Positions 22,590 through 34,009 of a stretch of 64,000 nucleotides of DNA are shown piece after piece. The stretch comes from Agelaius tricolor. Taxonomy: Eukaryota > Chordata > Aves > Passeriformes > Icteridae. The notes beneath the pieces were generated by a model. The model did no database searches and was not told where the DNA came from. It saw only the letters and a list, made by a program, of their open reading frames with translations. The stretch spans positions 20,052,244-20,116,243 of the forward strand of contig JALJCS010000004.1 of assembly GCA_023055355.1 (NCBI GenBank). Reading direction: 5' to 3'. The translations under genes and the position numbers were made by a program. Positions within the stretch are counted from its first letter, which is position 1. Each line of letters starts with the position of its first letter.

Positions 22590-23972
22590 GTCAGTAAAGT
22601 TACTAGTGAACAGAAAAATATTACTATGTCTGTGTTGCTGTCCCCCTCAATCACCGCCTGGTTTTAGGAAATATTTTTAAAATTTTCTTTGATTAAGTTT
22701 CTTGCTCTCAGGCTTCTTTATAAATTTTTATTAAAAGTGATGTTTGTTACATAGTTGATACTACTCCTTTTTAAAGTTTGTTTTTTTTTTTTAATAAGTC
22801 TTGTTTTAGAGGTCACAATAAGCAAACCTGATAGGGTTATTTATACTATTCGCATAATGTGATATGCAAACAAGTTTGTAAAATAAGGATTTCCCTCAAT
22901 ATTTTGCAAAAGATAGTTTGTTTTGTACACATAGCTTCTACTTTCCTACCTCAGTGGCACTGTTGCATTCCTCAAAGTGTTTAGCTGAGCAGACCACCAG
23001 GAAGGCCGGTGTGGACCAACACACACAGTGGTGGTCGAGAGACCACACCTTGATAACCAGGATTGGTCTGCCAGAAGGTCCCCACTGCCCAGCCACCTCT
23101 CCCTCTGGCATTCTCCTGCCTCAAGTAGCATTTTTTTTGTGGGGAAGGCTTCACTTAGGCTTTTGTTGTGGGGAAGGCTTCACTTAGATGTTAATGACTT
23201 TACAGTACAAACTCCAAGTCCAGTCTCCAGGATTCACAGACACCATCTTTATATTTGGTTGTTGGTCATTTATTACCTACCCTGTAGTTAATACAATTAC
23301 TGTGTTATGTGGGGTTGTCTTTATCATGTGTCAATAGATTCAGTGTGCTATGTTTCATATATCTATGTGTGTGCACAAGAATAAAACACAAGGTATGTAT
23401 TCAGCACTGGTATATTTCACAAGTGTTTGGGTTCTTTTAATATTAGTAAAACAGTTTTGACAACAATGTGTACTCTCCGCATTCCTAACAGTATGTATGA
23501 CCTGTCTATTACTCAAATAATGTGAATGTGTGTGTTATTACCATATATGTTGCTGTGATGTGTGTATCCATCTCTCTTTGCAAACAGACATGGAGTAACA
23601 CTGTCCCGACCCACCGAGGTGATTTTATGAAATCACTGCTAATGCTTGCTGAAAGGGGAGGGGAGCCCACATATTATTTTTGTTTATATATTTGCAAGTA
23701 CATGCACATATACACATGTATGCTCTTCCTGATACAACAATATTCAGAAGAATATCTGTGTAGTCTTGTTTACATATGTATCTGCGGATGGAGGTCACGT
23801 CTTTTATACTTCCATTAATTTTTTCAGTTCAGTATCTGTGTTCATCAGAAAACTGTTGCTAAGCTTGTTGTGGCACAGCAGGGTGTATTTGGCAGAACAT
23901 TGTTTGTGTCAAGCTCTAGTGATTAAAAGGGTAAAGCTAGCTGAATGTAACTGAAAGTGTTGCTGTCACCAG
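22590..23972 (+). other. PTCH1: PTCH1 intron 21
   Basis: About 1.4 kb with no recognised interspersed repeat. It contains a local direct repeat at 23139-23187 (20 bp unit, spacing 29 bp) and ends in the acceptor GTTGCTGTCACCAG. Confidence 0.9.
23139..23187 (+). repeat. Local direct repeat, 29 bp period
   Basis: The 20-mer GTGGGGAAGGCTTCACTTAG occurs at 23139-23158 and again at 23168-23187 with no mismatch. The nine-base separator reads GCTTTTGTT. It lies in intron 21 and looks like a small slippage or repair duplication. Confidence 0.9.
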
Positions 23973-24227
23973 GTTTCTCCAGCCAATGGACAGGACAGAT
24001 TGCCCACACCATCTCCTGAGCCACCCCCCGGTACTGTGAGGTTTGCACTGCCACCTGGCCACACAAATAATGCTTCAGATTCCTCTGATTCTGAGTACAG
24101 CTCTCAAACCACAGTGTCTGGAATCAGTGAAGAGCTGCATCAGTATGAGGCCACCCAAGGTCCTGGGGCACCAGCCCATCAAGTAATAGTGGAAGCGACT
24201 GAGAATCCTGTCTTTGCAAGATCCACT
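23973..24227 (+). CDS. PTCH1: PTCH1 exon 22: proximal cytoplasmic tail
   Basis: 255 bp, phase 0 at both ends (ACT|GTAAGT). It encodes the first part of the C-terminal tail: [19 protein letters not shown], then an [20 protein letters not shown] acidic and serine-rich stretch, and the conserved block [17 protein letters not shown]. It is more divergent than the membrane core, as expected for a flexible tail. The length equals that of the mammalian exon. Confidence 0.96.
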
Positions 24228-25286
24228 GTAAGTATCTTTCATATGTATTAGCAGGAGGGCAAGAAGAAGTTTTTTGGTGTGTTTTGTTTTTTGGGTTTTT
24301 TTAAAAAGATCTATTTATTTTCATGGAAAACTCTTTATGACGGATTGTGCTTTGTGACTTTGTGCCAAAACCTGTTCGCAGGGAGTGAAGGTTTTCCTCA
24401 TTCTCTCCTTTAGAACTGAGCTGGAGGTAAAGTGGTGGTACAAAAGCAGGTGTTTGGCATGAGTAATTGCTATTACATCCTATTGGCACCAGCCACAAGA
24501 GAGAGCTCTCAGTCTGTTTGATGACTGTTTTCAGAGAGAGAAGGAGACATTACAAGATCCCAACCTCTTTCACACAGCTCCATGTGGATTGCTATAATAT
24601 ACCTCTCTGAGGCAGCACATTTTGGAGAGAAAGATTAGAGCCAGAAGAAAGCAGTTTGAGTGCTGTACCAAGTCTTGGGCCTTGTTGCATCTTGCTACTG
24701 AGTTGGCATAATTGCGATTTCAAAGGAAAGTGAAAAAGCTCTGTCTCCTACCCCTGCTGATGTTGCATGCTGAGCTGCAATGCGGATCTGGTTTTGTTCA
24801 GCAGAGGCCTAGAAATAGGTACAAGCACAGCCACATTTGAAGTTGGTCACGGTTTATTGACTGATGTAGCTGCTGTGCTTCACGCTCTTTATGGAAATCA
24901 GAAAACAGATTCCTACAGTCTATACAAACTACCCTACTAACATCCTGTGTATGTTCCCTGCGTGGAATAGCCTTTTCCAAATGCCTGCAATTCTGCTTGT
25001 TGAGTTAAGACCAAGTGCTTGTCACCCATCCCTTTGAAAAGATGGACCAGCATGTAGGAAGCTTACAATAATGTTTTCAGCTGTCATCCTGTGTTTTCTG
25101 AAGATGTGCTCTCCAGGTTTTAAAAACTTCAGACAAAAACCATGGAAAAATCAATTATCAGCTTCCACAACATTCCCTTTGTAGAGTCAGAGCATTATTA
25201 TAATTATTCCCAGCATAAAACACAAGCAAGTGTGGTATTTGCTTGCTTTGCTGTGTCAGAGGTGTAATCGTGTGTGTATTTCTCAG
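24228..25286 (+). other. PTCH1: PTCH1 intron 22
   Basis: About 1.1 kb with no recognised repeats. The acceptor is TGTGTGTATTTCTCAG. GC content rises sharply at the junction with exon 23. Confidence 0.9.
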
Positions 25287-25829
25287 GTGGTTCAGCCGGA
25301 AGCCAGGCATCAGCCGAGCCCTCGGCTGCGGCCGAATCCGGAGCCCAGCACGCAGCAGCCGTGGCATCAGGGCAGGCAGCCCAAAAGGGAAGCGAGGGAA
25401 GGGCCGCGACCACCTCCTTACCGCCCTCGCAGGGACGCTTTTGAAATTTCTACTGAAGGGCCCTCGGGACCCAGCAGCAGCAGCAGCAGCAGCAGGGATC
25501 GTTTGGGCCACAAGGCTCGCTCGCACAGCGTTCGGAGCCCGGCGTTTGGGGCCGCAGGCGCCGCGGGAGCAGCCTACTGCCAGCCCATCACTACTGTGAC
25601 TGCCTCAGCCTCAGTCACTGTTGCTGTCCACCCTGCCCTGCACAGCCACAGCCCTCGGGGAGCGAGCTTTCCATCCTGCGAGGGACACCACGAGGCCGGC
25701 CATGCACCATTTGAGGACCCCCACGTGCCTTTTAATGTGCGGTGTGAAAGAAGAAATTCTAAAGTGGAAGTTATAGAACTGCAAGATGTTGAATGTGAGG
25801 AGAGGATACCTGGCAACAGCTCACAATAA
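25287..25829 (+). CDS. PTCH1: PTCH1 exon 23: distal cytoplasmic tail and stop
   Basis: 180 codons plus a TAA stop at 25827-25829, starting in phase 0 with VVQPEARHQ. The exon is GC-rich compared with its flanks. The middle contains the conserved [17 protein letters not shown] block, whose PPPY is the second WW-ligase docking site. The sequence then leaves the mammalian pattern: seven AGC codons at 25473-25493 give a run of seven serines, followed by [12 protein letters not shown]. Conservation resumes at [20 protein letters not shown], and the end is strongly conserved ([30 protein letters not shown]). Frame and length agree with a full-length tail. Confidence 0.96.
   Translation: MVQPEARHQPSPRLRPNPEPSTQQPWHQGRQPKREAREGPRPPPYRPRRDAFEISTEGPSGPSSSSSSSRDRLGHKARSHSVRSPAFGAAGAAGAAYCQPITTVTASASVTVAVHPALHSHSPRGASFPSCEGHHEAGHAPFEDPHVPFNVRCERRNSKVEVIELQDVECEERIPGNSSQ
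25473..25493 (+). repeat. AGC trinucleotide repeat coding polyserine
   Basis: Seven perfect AGC codons in frame in PTCH1 exon 23 encode seven serines ([11 protein letters not shown]). Human PTCH1 has no such run at the equivalent place as far as I recall. Pure trinucleotide repeats of this kind are prone to length change. Confidence 0.95.
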
Positions 25830-25830
25830 G

Positions 25831-27308
25831 GTAGGTCCATCCTGTGTAACTGCAAGCATTGGCCTGTGTCAGGCAATGGTGTGATCAAAAGAAAGAGGAA
25901 AATTAAATTTCTCAGAGGTAACTTTTCATAGACAGCGCTACTTACAGGTCACACTGATCACCTTAAATCTGCTAACTGTGAATATAGTACATTTTGCACT
26001 GGACATGAGGTTGACTAAGATAGAGCACTCCAACACTGGGAAGTCATACTTCCATTTACTACTTCGAAGAGCCTTGCAAAATGTACATCATACAATCCCA
26101 GTTTACCTGATGAGGAAAATAAAGCAGAGATGTTGTATAACATCTTCAGATCTGTGCAACTGCATATACCATTGTGTAAGTCCTGTCTTCTGATCCCTGA
26201 ATCAGGCATGCTCTAAAACATTATATAAAATGACATTGCCTAGGAGAGTGTAAAAATTGCCAGCTACTTCAGGAGCTGTCATCTCTTGAATAAAATAATT
26301 TGTGAAATAATTGAAAGTCCATAATAAGGACTGAATCCCTCTGGAAGATGAGCCAGGTGATAGGTGGGAAGTCCTACATGCCTAGTGCACTTCTGCTCAG
26401 CTGGGTGTCCCCTGCTCTTTGGAGGGGCCTTCAGAGACCTCCCCAGTGACCTTGTACACTGGAGATGTCTGAGCTGACCTCTGCCATACCAGGGGCATCT
26501 GCAGTGACAATTGCAGGTTTGCACAGGATAGAGCTGCCCACTGAGTTTTTACACTGAAAACTTCTTGGGGCTCTTACATGAAAAACTATTTCTCACTATT
26601 TTTACTATGTTCTTCTCTTGCAGGGAAAAAGAAGGTGTTAGAATAGTTACTTATCTGTGGATTACTGTTTTTTCTCTTTGCTTGTCTGAGCTTTTCAGTG
26701 ACAGACAACAGTCTGAGCAGAGCAAGTAATTTTATTTTGATTCTAGAATATTTTGCATGTACGCATGCATGCATGTGTATGCACACACATAGTGTTTTGA
26801 CAGAAATTTTTATGATAATTCAAAATTAAACCACTTTCTGAATCATAAAATGTCTCTCCAAATATCCCAAAGTGTAAATAGGAGTGAATGCCTTCAGCCT
26901 TGCAGTCTAGAAATATGACAAATAATAGTATCCAAAGAATAAGGAAATACTTGGGCTTAGTTTTTTCAAGCTGAAGTGTACATTAATGTGAGACTCTTAA
27001 ATAAACTCAGTATTCAATGTAGCATACTTCTTCTTCAACTGTTAATTAGTTTTGACTGAATTTGTCACAGCTATCTAAAACTGGGAACTTAGAAATTAAA
27101 GCATCAACATTTTTTTAATTGGCATCAGTATTTCTTCACCAGGAAATTAATACCTGCGATGAAAGTAGAGCCAGCATTTCCTGGCTACTAAATCTAACCT
27201 ACTACTAAATCTAACCACAAGAATCATTAAATGAGTTGGTTTCATTTGATTTGTTTTTCTTGAAATTTAGTGAATGTTTGCTTTTTTTCTCTCTCCTTAT
27301 TTGTACAG
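25831..27308 (+). other. PTCH1: PTCH1 intron 23, inside the 3'UTR
   Basis: A donor, CAATAAG|GTAGGT, begins one base after the stop codon's last base plus G. A strong acceptor tract of CTTTTTTTCTCTCTCC followed by TTATTTGTACAG ends at 27308. Together they define an intron of about 1.5 kb entirely after the stop, as I recall for the mammalian gene. Because the stop is only one base from the junction, splicing should not trigger nonsense-mediated decay. A (ATGC)n-like patch lies at about 26756-26790. Confidence 0.75.
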
Positions 27309-28144
27309 GGTAATAACTGAAGCAAAGAAGAGGCCAAAGATGGAAAACTGTATTCCAGAACTGCTTGAAGAGAACTGCTTGAAGTTGTAGAAAAGGACAT
27401 GCTGCATCAGGACAACAGTTCACTGTTACTGTAACCTATTGTATTATTTTGTTAAATATTTCTTTTAAGTATTTAAAAGATGTACACATATGTAATATAC
27501 AAAAGAACGATGTAAAGTAGTATAGTCTGGAGTAATTTGCCTTTGGGCAATAGAATGGGGACAAAATTGTGTGCTCTTTGTACTTTCTGTACATTGATAT
27601 CTGTGCCACAACTAAGCTTAATCTAGTTCTAAATTTCAGCATAAGTTGCTGCTGCTTAAATATTTTATAATTTACTTGTATAATTCTATGCAAATATTGC
27701 TTATGTAATAGGATTTCTTAAAAGGTACATGTCTGTTTAAAATATTTTAAATTTGTGTATCACAACCCTGTGGTAGTATGAAATGTTACTGTTAACTTTC
27801 AAACACGCTATGCGTGGGAATTTTTAAAATAAGCAAATATGAAGAAAAGCGAGTTAATCTGGGAGGCTTAAATAGACTTAGCTATGTGCAGGTTTTGTTT
27901 TGCTGTATGTGTCCAAGTGTGCATCTGGAAACATGCATGCTTTTGTGTGTATGTTCCTGGTGTACTCTAGTTTTTCTTTTACTGTATCTTAACACTTGGT
28001 GGGCTTACAAACCCACTGATGCTGATGTGAGTCTGGCTTTCCCTGTTAGTAGGCACTAGTGAAAACTCTGTTGTTTACCAATATATACAACTACAGACTG
28101 CCATCATCAAAGGCCCAACTAAAATACTAGAGAAGACAGGGAGT

Positions 28145-28385
28145 TGAGGTTCAGAATTATGTTTCAGTTCCCGAACCCTTAATGACTTGTTTCACATTAC
28201 TTTAGTCAAGTCACTTAACTGCCCCATGCCTCAGTTTTTCATTCTGTAAAATGGTTATAATTACACTTACCTACCTCCCAGGAATGTTGTGAGGCTTAAT
28301 TACAGTTCATGTAGTGCTTCGATGTTTTTTTTTCCCTCACAAAATATGCCAGGTAAGTGCAAGCACTATAACCATTATTTTTTCA
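28145..28385 (+). mobile_element. MIR-like (CORE-SINE) relic in PTCH1 3'UTR
   Basis: The segment contains the hallmark MIR order in sense direction. First CAAGTCACTTAACT, then GCCTCAGTTTTTCATTCTGT, AAAATGG, TACCTACCTCCCAGGAATGT, TGTGAGGCTTAATTA, a TGTAGTGCTTCG block and a terminal ATGCCAGGTAAGTGCAAGCAC. These match the MIR core and its L2-derived 3' region as I know them, with few changes in the core. MIR relics are rare and usually badly decayed in birds, so this copy is unusually clear. Confidence 0.8.
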
Positions 28386-28596
28386 CTTCCAAAGGTGCTG
28401 GATATTGACAGGTGCTGGTGGTTATAGAAATACAATGAGCATCTGCCTTATTTTGATACTGTTAATTTTGAATGGGTTCAGAAGCTGGATAATGGATTGT
28501 TTGATGGTTAGCCACAGCTTAGCTGAGTCATTACAGCATTGAAAGCAGTATCTTTGGTCACCTTATTTTCATGGCAGGAAGGAGTTAATAGTAAGT

Positions 28597-28602
28597 AATA
28601 AA
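28597..28602 (+). terminator. Possible proximal poly(A) signal
   Basis: A canonical AATAAA lies 1.3 kb into the terminal exon. The flanks are A-rich and no strong GT-rich downstream element is obvious, so use is uncertain. Confidence 0.3.
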
Positions 28603-30476
28603 AATCAAATGGAAGGATTAAAAAAAAAGTATATTCACTTTTAAATATAAATGGCTTTTTGGTGGGCCAGGATGGTAATGACACTTAAGGCCTGGGTAGT
28701 TATTTTCTTTATTGTTTGTGTTTTCCCATGCTGCATTGGCACTTTTAATTATAACAGCTAAACTGGGATCTCTTTGCGAAACTAATTTAGCTTTTTGTAC
28801 TATTATTTTTAAACTAAAAGGGGATTGCTGCTGGTGAAGGGTCTGGAAAAACACTGCAATCTGTTTCCAGCTGGAAACAAACCATAGGAACAAAGAACCT
28901 TAATTTAAAATAATGCAACACAAGTTTTCATTATCTCTGTCTTCTTTTTTTATCTCTTTCTGCCCTTCACCAAGCTGTTTTTTAGAGCAGGTAGATGTTC
29001 AGTTTTGTATTCAGAGCCAAACACAGACAATATTCAGTTTCTAAACACAGCAGTGGTGGGGCTTTTCTTTATGTATACCTGAATAGCAGTGGCCAATTCT
29101 TTGATGGGAAAGTGTTTTTCTCCAGTGGCTTCAGGGAGTCTATCTTTGCCTATAGACCTTGCCAGCAAAACGAATGGGGATAATTAGAATGCACAAAATT
29201 CCATGCCTTTTTTGCTCACTTGAAAACACTTTGATATGAGGCACTTGTTTACAGATCTCCAATGTGAACGCTCGAAGAGCAGGTGGCGAGAGCCTGGTGT
29301 CATTCCCGTGATACATAAGCTACTGTCTCAGTGCACACCAAGGGTTAATGTCGCAACTGCCTACTGGTCCAGTTCACTGTCTAACGTGAAAACTCTTGAT
29401 GACAAAAAGATGAGGGGCCCCAATTTAGCACTAGCAGCATAGTGACCTCAGATCATACAAACTCTGCAACAAAACTCTATGATACTAATTGGAAGCCACC
29501 TTCAACCACCAAGCTTGTGCGCTCACCTGTCAGAGATTGGCAGGGCTCCCACTGGCACCACTCCGTGCCGCAGGCTGCCTTGCTTCCTGCTCTTCCTCAG
29601 GAGGCAAGGGGCCCAGGGCAAGTTGCAGTGTCTCCCACCTGCCCCTGCCCCAAGCCTTCCTGCGTGCTTGTGTGTGGGTGAGCTGTCTGCTGCTTTGTGC
29701 ACAATGTAGACCTTCTTCTTCGATAGTCACATTGGCAAGGGGAGAACTCAGTGGCTGGCAACCTTTGTTTTGTTTTGGTTTTGTTTCTTAACTTTTTTAA
29801 TCATGGGTGATATTTATATTTTTGTATCATAAGAATGTTTTTCTTACAGTATTTTTCATGCCAGTTTATAACAAACAAAATGCAGGGATTTTATTTCTAT
29901 TGGAAACACTATTACAGTTATGTTTTTACTGTTTAATGGATTTTTATTTGTATAGAGTGCTTACTAATGTTAAATAGGAAAGAGTATATAACATTTACAT
30001 TATGGACTTGTTGTAGCTTTTAGTGTAAGGAGTTAAAAGGAAAAAAAAATATTCAAACTGGGTCTCATTGCCTGCCTGTTTGGTAGGAGTGGGTTTGTGT
30101 CATTTCAATTACAAAGATAAAATTATGCCATATAATTTATTTATATGAAAATTTATTTTTGTAGTGTACATAGTAGTCATCAAGTCTTTTGACAGAAATA
30201 TATTTTTAAAGAGTTTATATGTAATGATGATACCGTTATGTTTTGGAACACTGCTGAGATACAATTACAGTGCACACTTTTCCTTGAAAACCCCCTGGAG
30301 AAAAGAAAGTGTTTAACAGTGTTAAGAGAGAAAGAGAGTGTGACTATTCATACAATTCTGAACTGTGTTTTAGTTACCATTTGTGATCTAGCGTGGTTCT
30401 CATTTTAAGCTTTGAATGGAAATTGTACAAACTCTCTAAATATTAATGTTCAAACACTGATAGAAATTCTAACATG

Positions 30477-30482
30477 AATAAA
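30477..30482 (+). terminator. PTCH1: PTCH1 distal poly(A) signal
   Basis: AATAAA followed within about 20 bases by the expected cleavage zone, then a T- and GT-rich downstream stretch (TTGCTTGTTT). It gives a terminal exon of about 3.2 kb, similar to the long PTCH1 3'UTR in mammals. Confidence 0.7.
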
Positions 30483-30500
30483 AAAATATTATAACTTACT

Positions 30501-33500
30501 GGCTATGGATTTGCTTGTTTATGGAATGCTTCTGTATTTACTACTGGTTATCTCTGCAGATGCAACCATGCAATCAATCTGATTTGGAGCATGAATCTGA
30601 GATCTTTCAGAATTTAGGATATATGGGATATTCAGATTTTCCCATTTGCAGCAGGAGCCATTTGTTGCCCTGTCTAAAGGGTTGCATGCTGGTCGTTGTC
30701 TGTTGATTCTGTTACCTTTGTATGTTGGGGGATAGGTTTAGGACTGGGTTATGCATATCATTCTTACTCTGAATGAAACAATTTGTTGACTAAAGCACTT
30801 TATATAATATAAAGGTTATTTCTTCTTAGACATGGGAGGAAATTCTTTGTCTTTTTCCCATCTCTGTGGGAATTTGCGCCCTAAATTAGATAACAGAATC
30901 AGTCTGGTATTTCCACTTTGTGGAAGAAAAAATAAATGTGTTCTGAGTTCTGAAAACTACAGCCATCCATAAGAAGGGAGACTCTTGACAAAATTCCCTC
31001 CGGGAAGCATGCTACTGCTTGCCAGCCAGGATGCAGGTCCCTGTGCCCCGCACAAGCCCCACTAGGCAGGGAGGAGAATCTGCAGTGGGCAGCAGGGAAC
31101 AGAGTAACAACATCTGTCTGAAGTCATTCGCATCGCAAACCGCAGGTTTCTCCTGTGCAGATACTCTGCCCAGCATCCTTCTAAGTTCCACAGAGCCAGC
31201 AGTCCTTCACTTTATCCTTTAACCCTTAGATGATTGTTTTACATGAGACTTCTTAACGTCTCATAAGGAAAAAGCCCAAACCTGTCTTGAGATAATTTGT
31301 AATTCAGGCTTTACTTCCACGGCCAGAGTAAATACAAATACAATTTTCAATTTTATGTTTTCTGGAAGTTTAACCACAAAAGAGAAAAGCAGAGTTAAAG
31401 GACTTGAATTGCAAAACTTCAACACATACTTTTTTACTACTCAAAATACTCTCCCTCACACCCTCAGGATTAGCCAGCCTGAGTCAGGTTGCAGATTTGA
31501 CTCTTGTGGATAAAGCCCATGAGAATAGTGCTCACTTCGGCCTTGCTTTAGCTCAACTCACTCACTTCATCTTTTATGTCCAGCAATCCATGGGAGCTGC
31601 TCCATTCACACAGCTGGAAACCATGTAAATAAATCAACACATTCTGTCCGTCAGAACATGGGATTTTTTCCTTTAAACATTCTGTTTTGCAACAACAATA
31701 GTTATTTACATAATACTACTTGTCATGTTTAGTTTTCTTATCATTTTGCTGTCAGTCTGATTAACCCCAGGTAAGAACTTGATCTGATTTTTGCCAGAGA
31801 TTGGCCGTATTTATTCAGGCCTTAAGTAAACATGTGGCCAAATTTTTGTTGGCATAATGCATGTATTTAACAGCTTCAGGAATGCTACATGCTGCTAAAC
31901 TGCAGCAGCACTGATATATGAACAGGTGTTTCATTTTTGTTAACTTTTACTTCCAAGGAGCGTTTGAGACACTGAGTGTTTATATCTGAATATACCATTG
32001 CCAAATTGTAATTATTTTTAATGTCTGCTTCAAGCAATGAGAACAATTACTACTTTCCAACTCCATTTAATCATTCTTGTCTTTTTTGTTGCAAACATGT
32101 TGAATCTTATTGCTCAAACAGGGTGTGTGCCAGGCAACAGCACTACCTAGCTTGAGTGGCTTGAAAAAACACACACCCAGTTTAACTGGTTAATTTCAGC
32201 AAATTAAGCACAAAAATGAAGCAGTACTCTGCTTTGGAAAAAAGAAGAAAAGTTTAATGCATATGCTGGCATATTTGATACTGCAGAAATCATTTCGCTC
32301 CTATAGACACTATGAAAGAAATCTCTGGCTCAGATACTTGGTTGTCTGCAGTGTCATCTGGGCCACTTATCACCCTACCACAGGTCTCCTTATGAACATT
32401 TCCACTCTCATTTTAACAGCTGTAATTGGGTGGGTCACTAGTGTTTAACCTGCCACAGCAGCTGAAAAGCAGCACCTTGCCATTGGTGCAAGGTAAGGCT
32501 GCAATGGAGAACATTGTATTTAAGGTTAATGATGCACAGAACACAAAGCAGCTTGTGTTTTAGCCTGTTTCGCTAATCCAAGCATTCTCACAGGCTCTTC
32601 TCCAAGCTTAACTCAAGCTGCCAGTTAAAAGTTACTGGGTCTGTGAATCTCCTAGATGAATTAGAATGTCAAACATGCACAGTGGACGCAAACTTTTGCA
32701 CAATGGAGCACAAAAAATGTGGCTTTTCTCTTTGGTCTTTCCATCCCTTGAGTTCGGGTCTTTGCAGCAGGCCCAACTTCATAGGCTCCTAGCTGCCTAA
32801 CATACCACAGCCTAATGAAACCTGCTGGGGAGCAAGGCCATAAACCAGAGAAGCTGGGAAACAGGGAGATTGGAAGCTGGAGGTTGGAAACTGCTTCTTA
32901 GGCAAGGAAGGGCTCTGCCTCAGTTGAAGAGGGGCCAGACTTCACTTATGGGTATGTGAATGAGGTGGATTTCCCCATCTGTTGAGTGGGGAAAGACAAC
33001 TGAAATATTTGAAAAGTTATTTATGGCAGAAACGAGAGACTCTGGATGCTCTGGAAGAGGGAGACCTCCACCACTTGATTTAGGAGACCCAAAATGATAT
33101 TACAAATTTATTTCAACACCTAGGTAAAACTGATTTTACTGCTCCAGGTTGAGTCCAGGTTAGCACTTGTGGATTTTTTCATCTCAAGTTTGTTTGGGGA
33201 AAAGATTTGTAGGAAGGCATGTCTGTCTAGGCTTTTGAAAGGGAGAAGAAGAAGGCAAAGGCATTTAACAAGAATTACTTGGCAACTGAGAAGAACTCAA
33301 AGGAATTACACTATCATGCTTCTTTTTTTCAGATTTTGTAACTTTGATGAAGGGAAATCTTTGTTCTTTCTCCACCTGGTGACAGATGTCGTGTCTCATC
33401 TGGAAGACAAGGGGTTGCACCTCTATGGTCTGTCAGATGTGGGGAGCTTCCTTTAGGAGCGCCTGCCATTATAGAGTGCTGCTCCTGCACTAAGCTGGCT

Positions 33501-34009
33501 TTGCTGACAGTATAAAGATGACTCTCTAAGTCGCAAACACAGGTGACCAATAGCCCTTGAGATGTCTAAATTTAAACTAATAATCTTGAGGTTAAAATGC
33601 CAATTGACTGTTTCCTAGTTACCAAACTTACGAACCATCTACAATTAGAGTTCACCTGTGAGACAAACAGATCATTGCTTCTCATTAAACAAAGAACCAG
33701 ATATTTCTTCAGCTATTAAAACTAATAAGGCAAAATATTTGAGCACCTTATTTCAGTATAATATTGAGGATAAATAGGAAACTCACAACTTTCATCCTGA
33801 AATAGTATTTGCAGGAAGAGAATTCAAACCCTCTTTCAGGATTACACAACCATTTTAATTAGGCTATTCATTTTACTTGAGAATATTTACTTTGTTAGCC
33901 AATTAATATGCTGTTGTACCATGTTGCAACATTTTAGAAGGCTAACAGATAAAACTTAAAATGATTGTAAAGGCTAAGGGCAGGTATTATAGCACAGGAT
34001 CACACACTT
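30501..34009. other. Intergenic, unique sequence downstream of PTCH1
   Basis: About 3.5 kb without a recognised gene or repeat. The stretch at about 32255-32560 is less AT-rich and free of simple repeats, which makes it a reasonable place to look for a conserved noncoding element, but conservation cannot be judged from one sequence. An acceptor-like site at about 33330 precedes a short open frame (33332-33456) with no known similarity. Confidence 0.6.

Larger units (their letters stand above)
27309..30500 (+). other. PTCH1: PTCH1 exon 24: 3' untranslated region
   Basis: Terminal untranslated exon of about 3.2 kb inferred from the acceptor at 27307-27308 and the poly(A) signal at 30477-30482. 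It is AT-rich with many TTTA and ATTTA motifs, including ATTTATTTAT near 30138, which suggests AU-rich-element control of mRNA stability. It contains a MIR-like SINE at about 28145-28385 and an internal AATAAA at 28597 that could give a shorter isoform. Open frames such as 29489-29791 are not expected to be translated. Confidence 0.75.

Noticed and set aside
33169..33456. Possible exon after an acceptor-like TTTTTTTCAG at about 33330
   Set aside because: There is no matching donor in frame, no recognised protein and only one splice signal. Chance is the simpler explanation.
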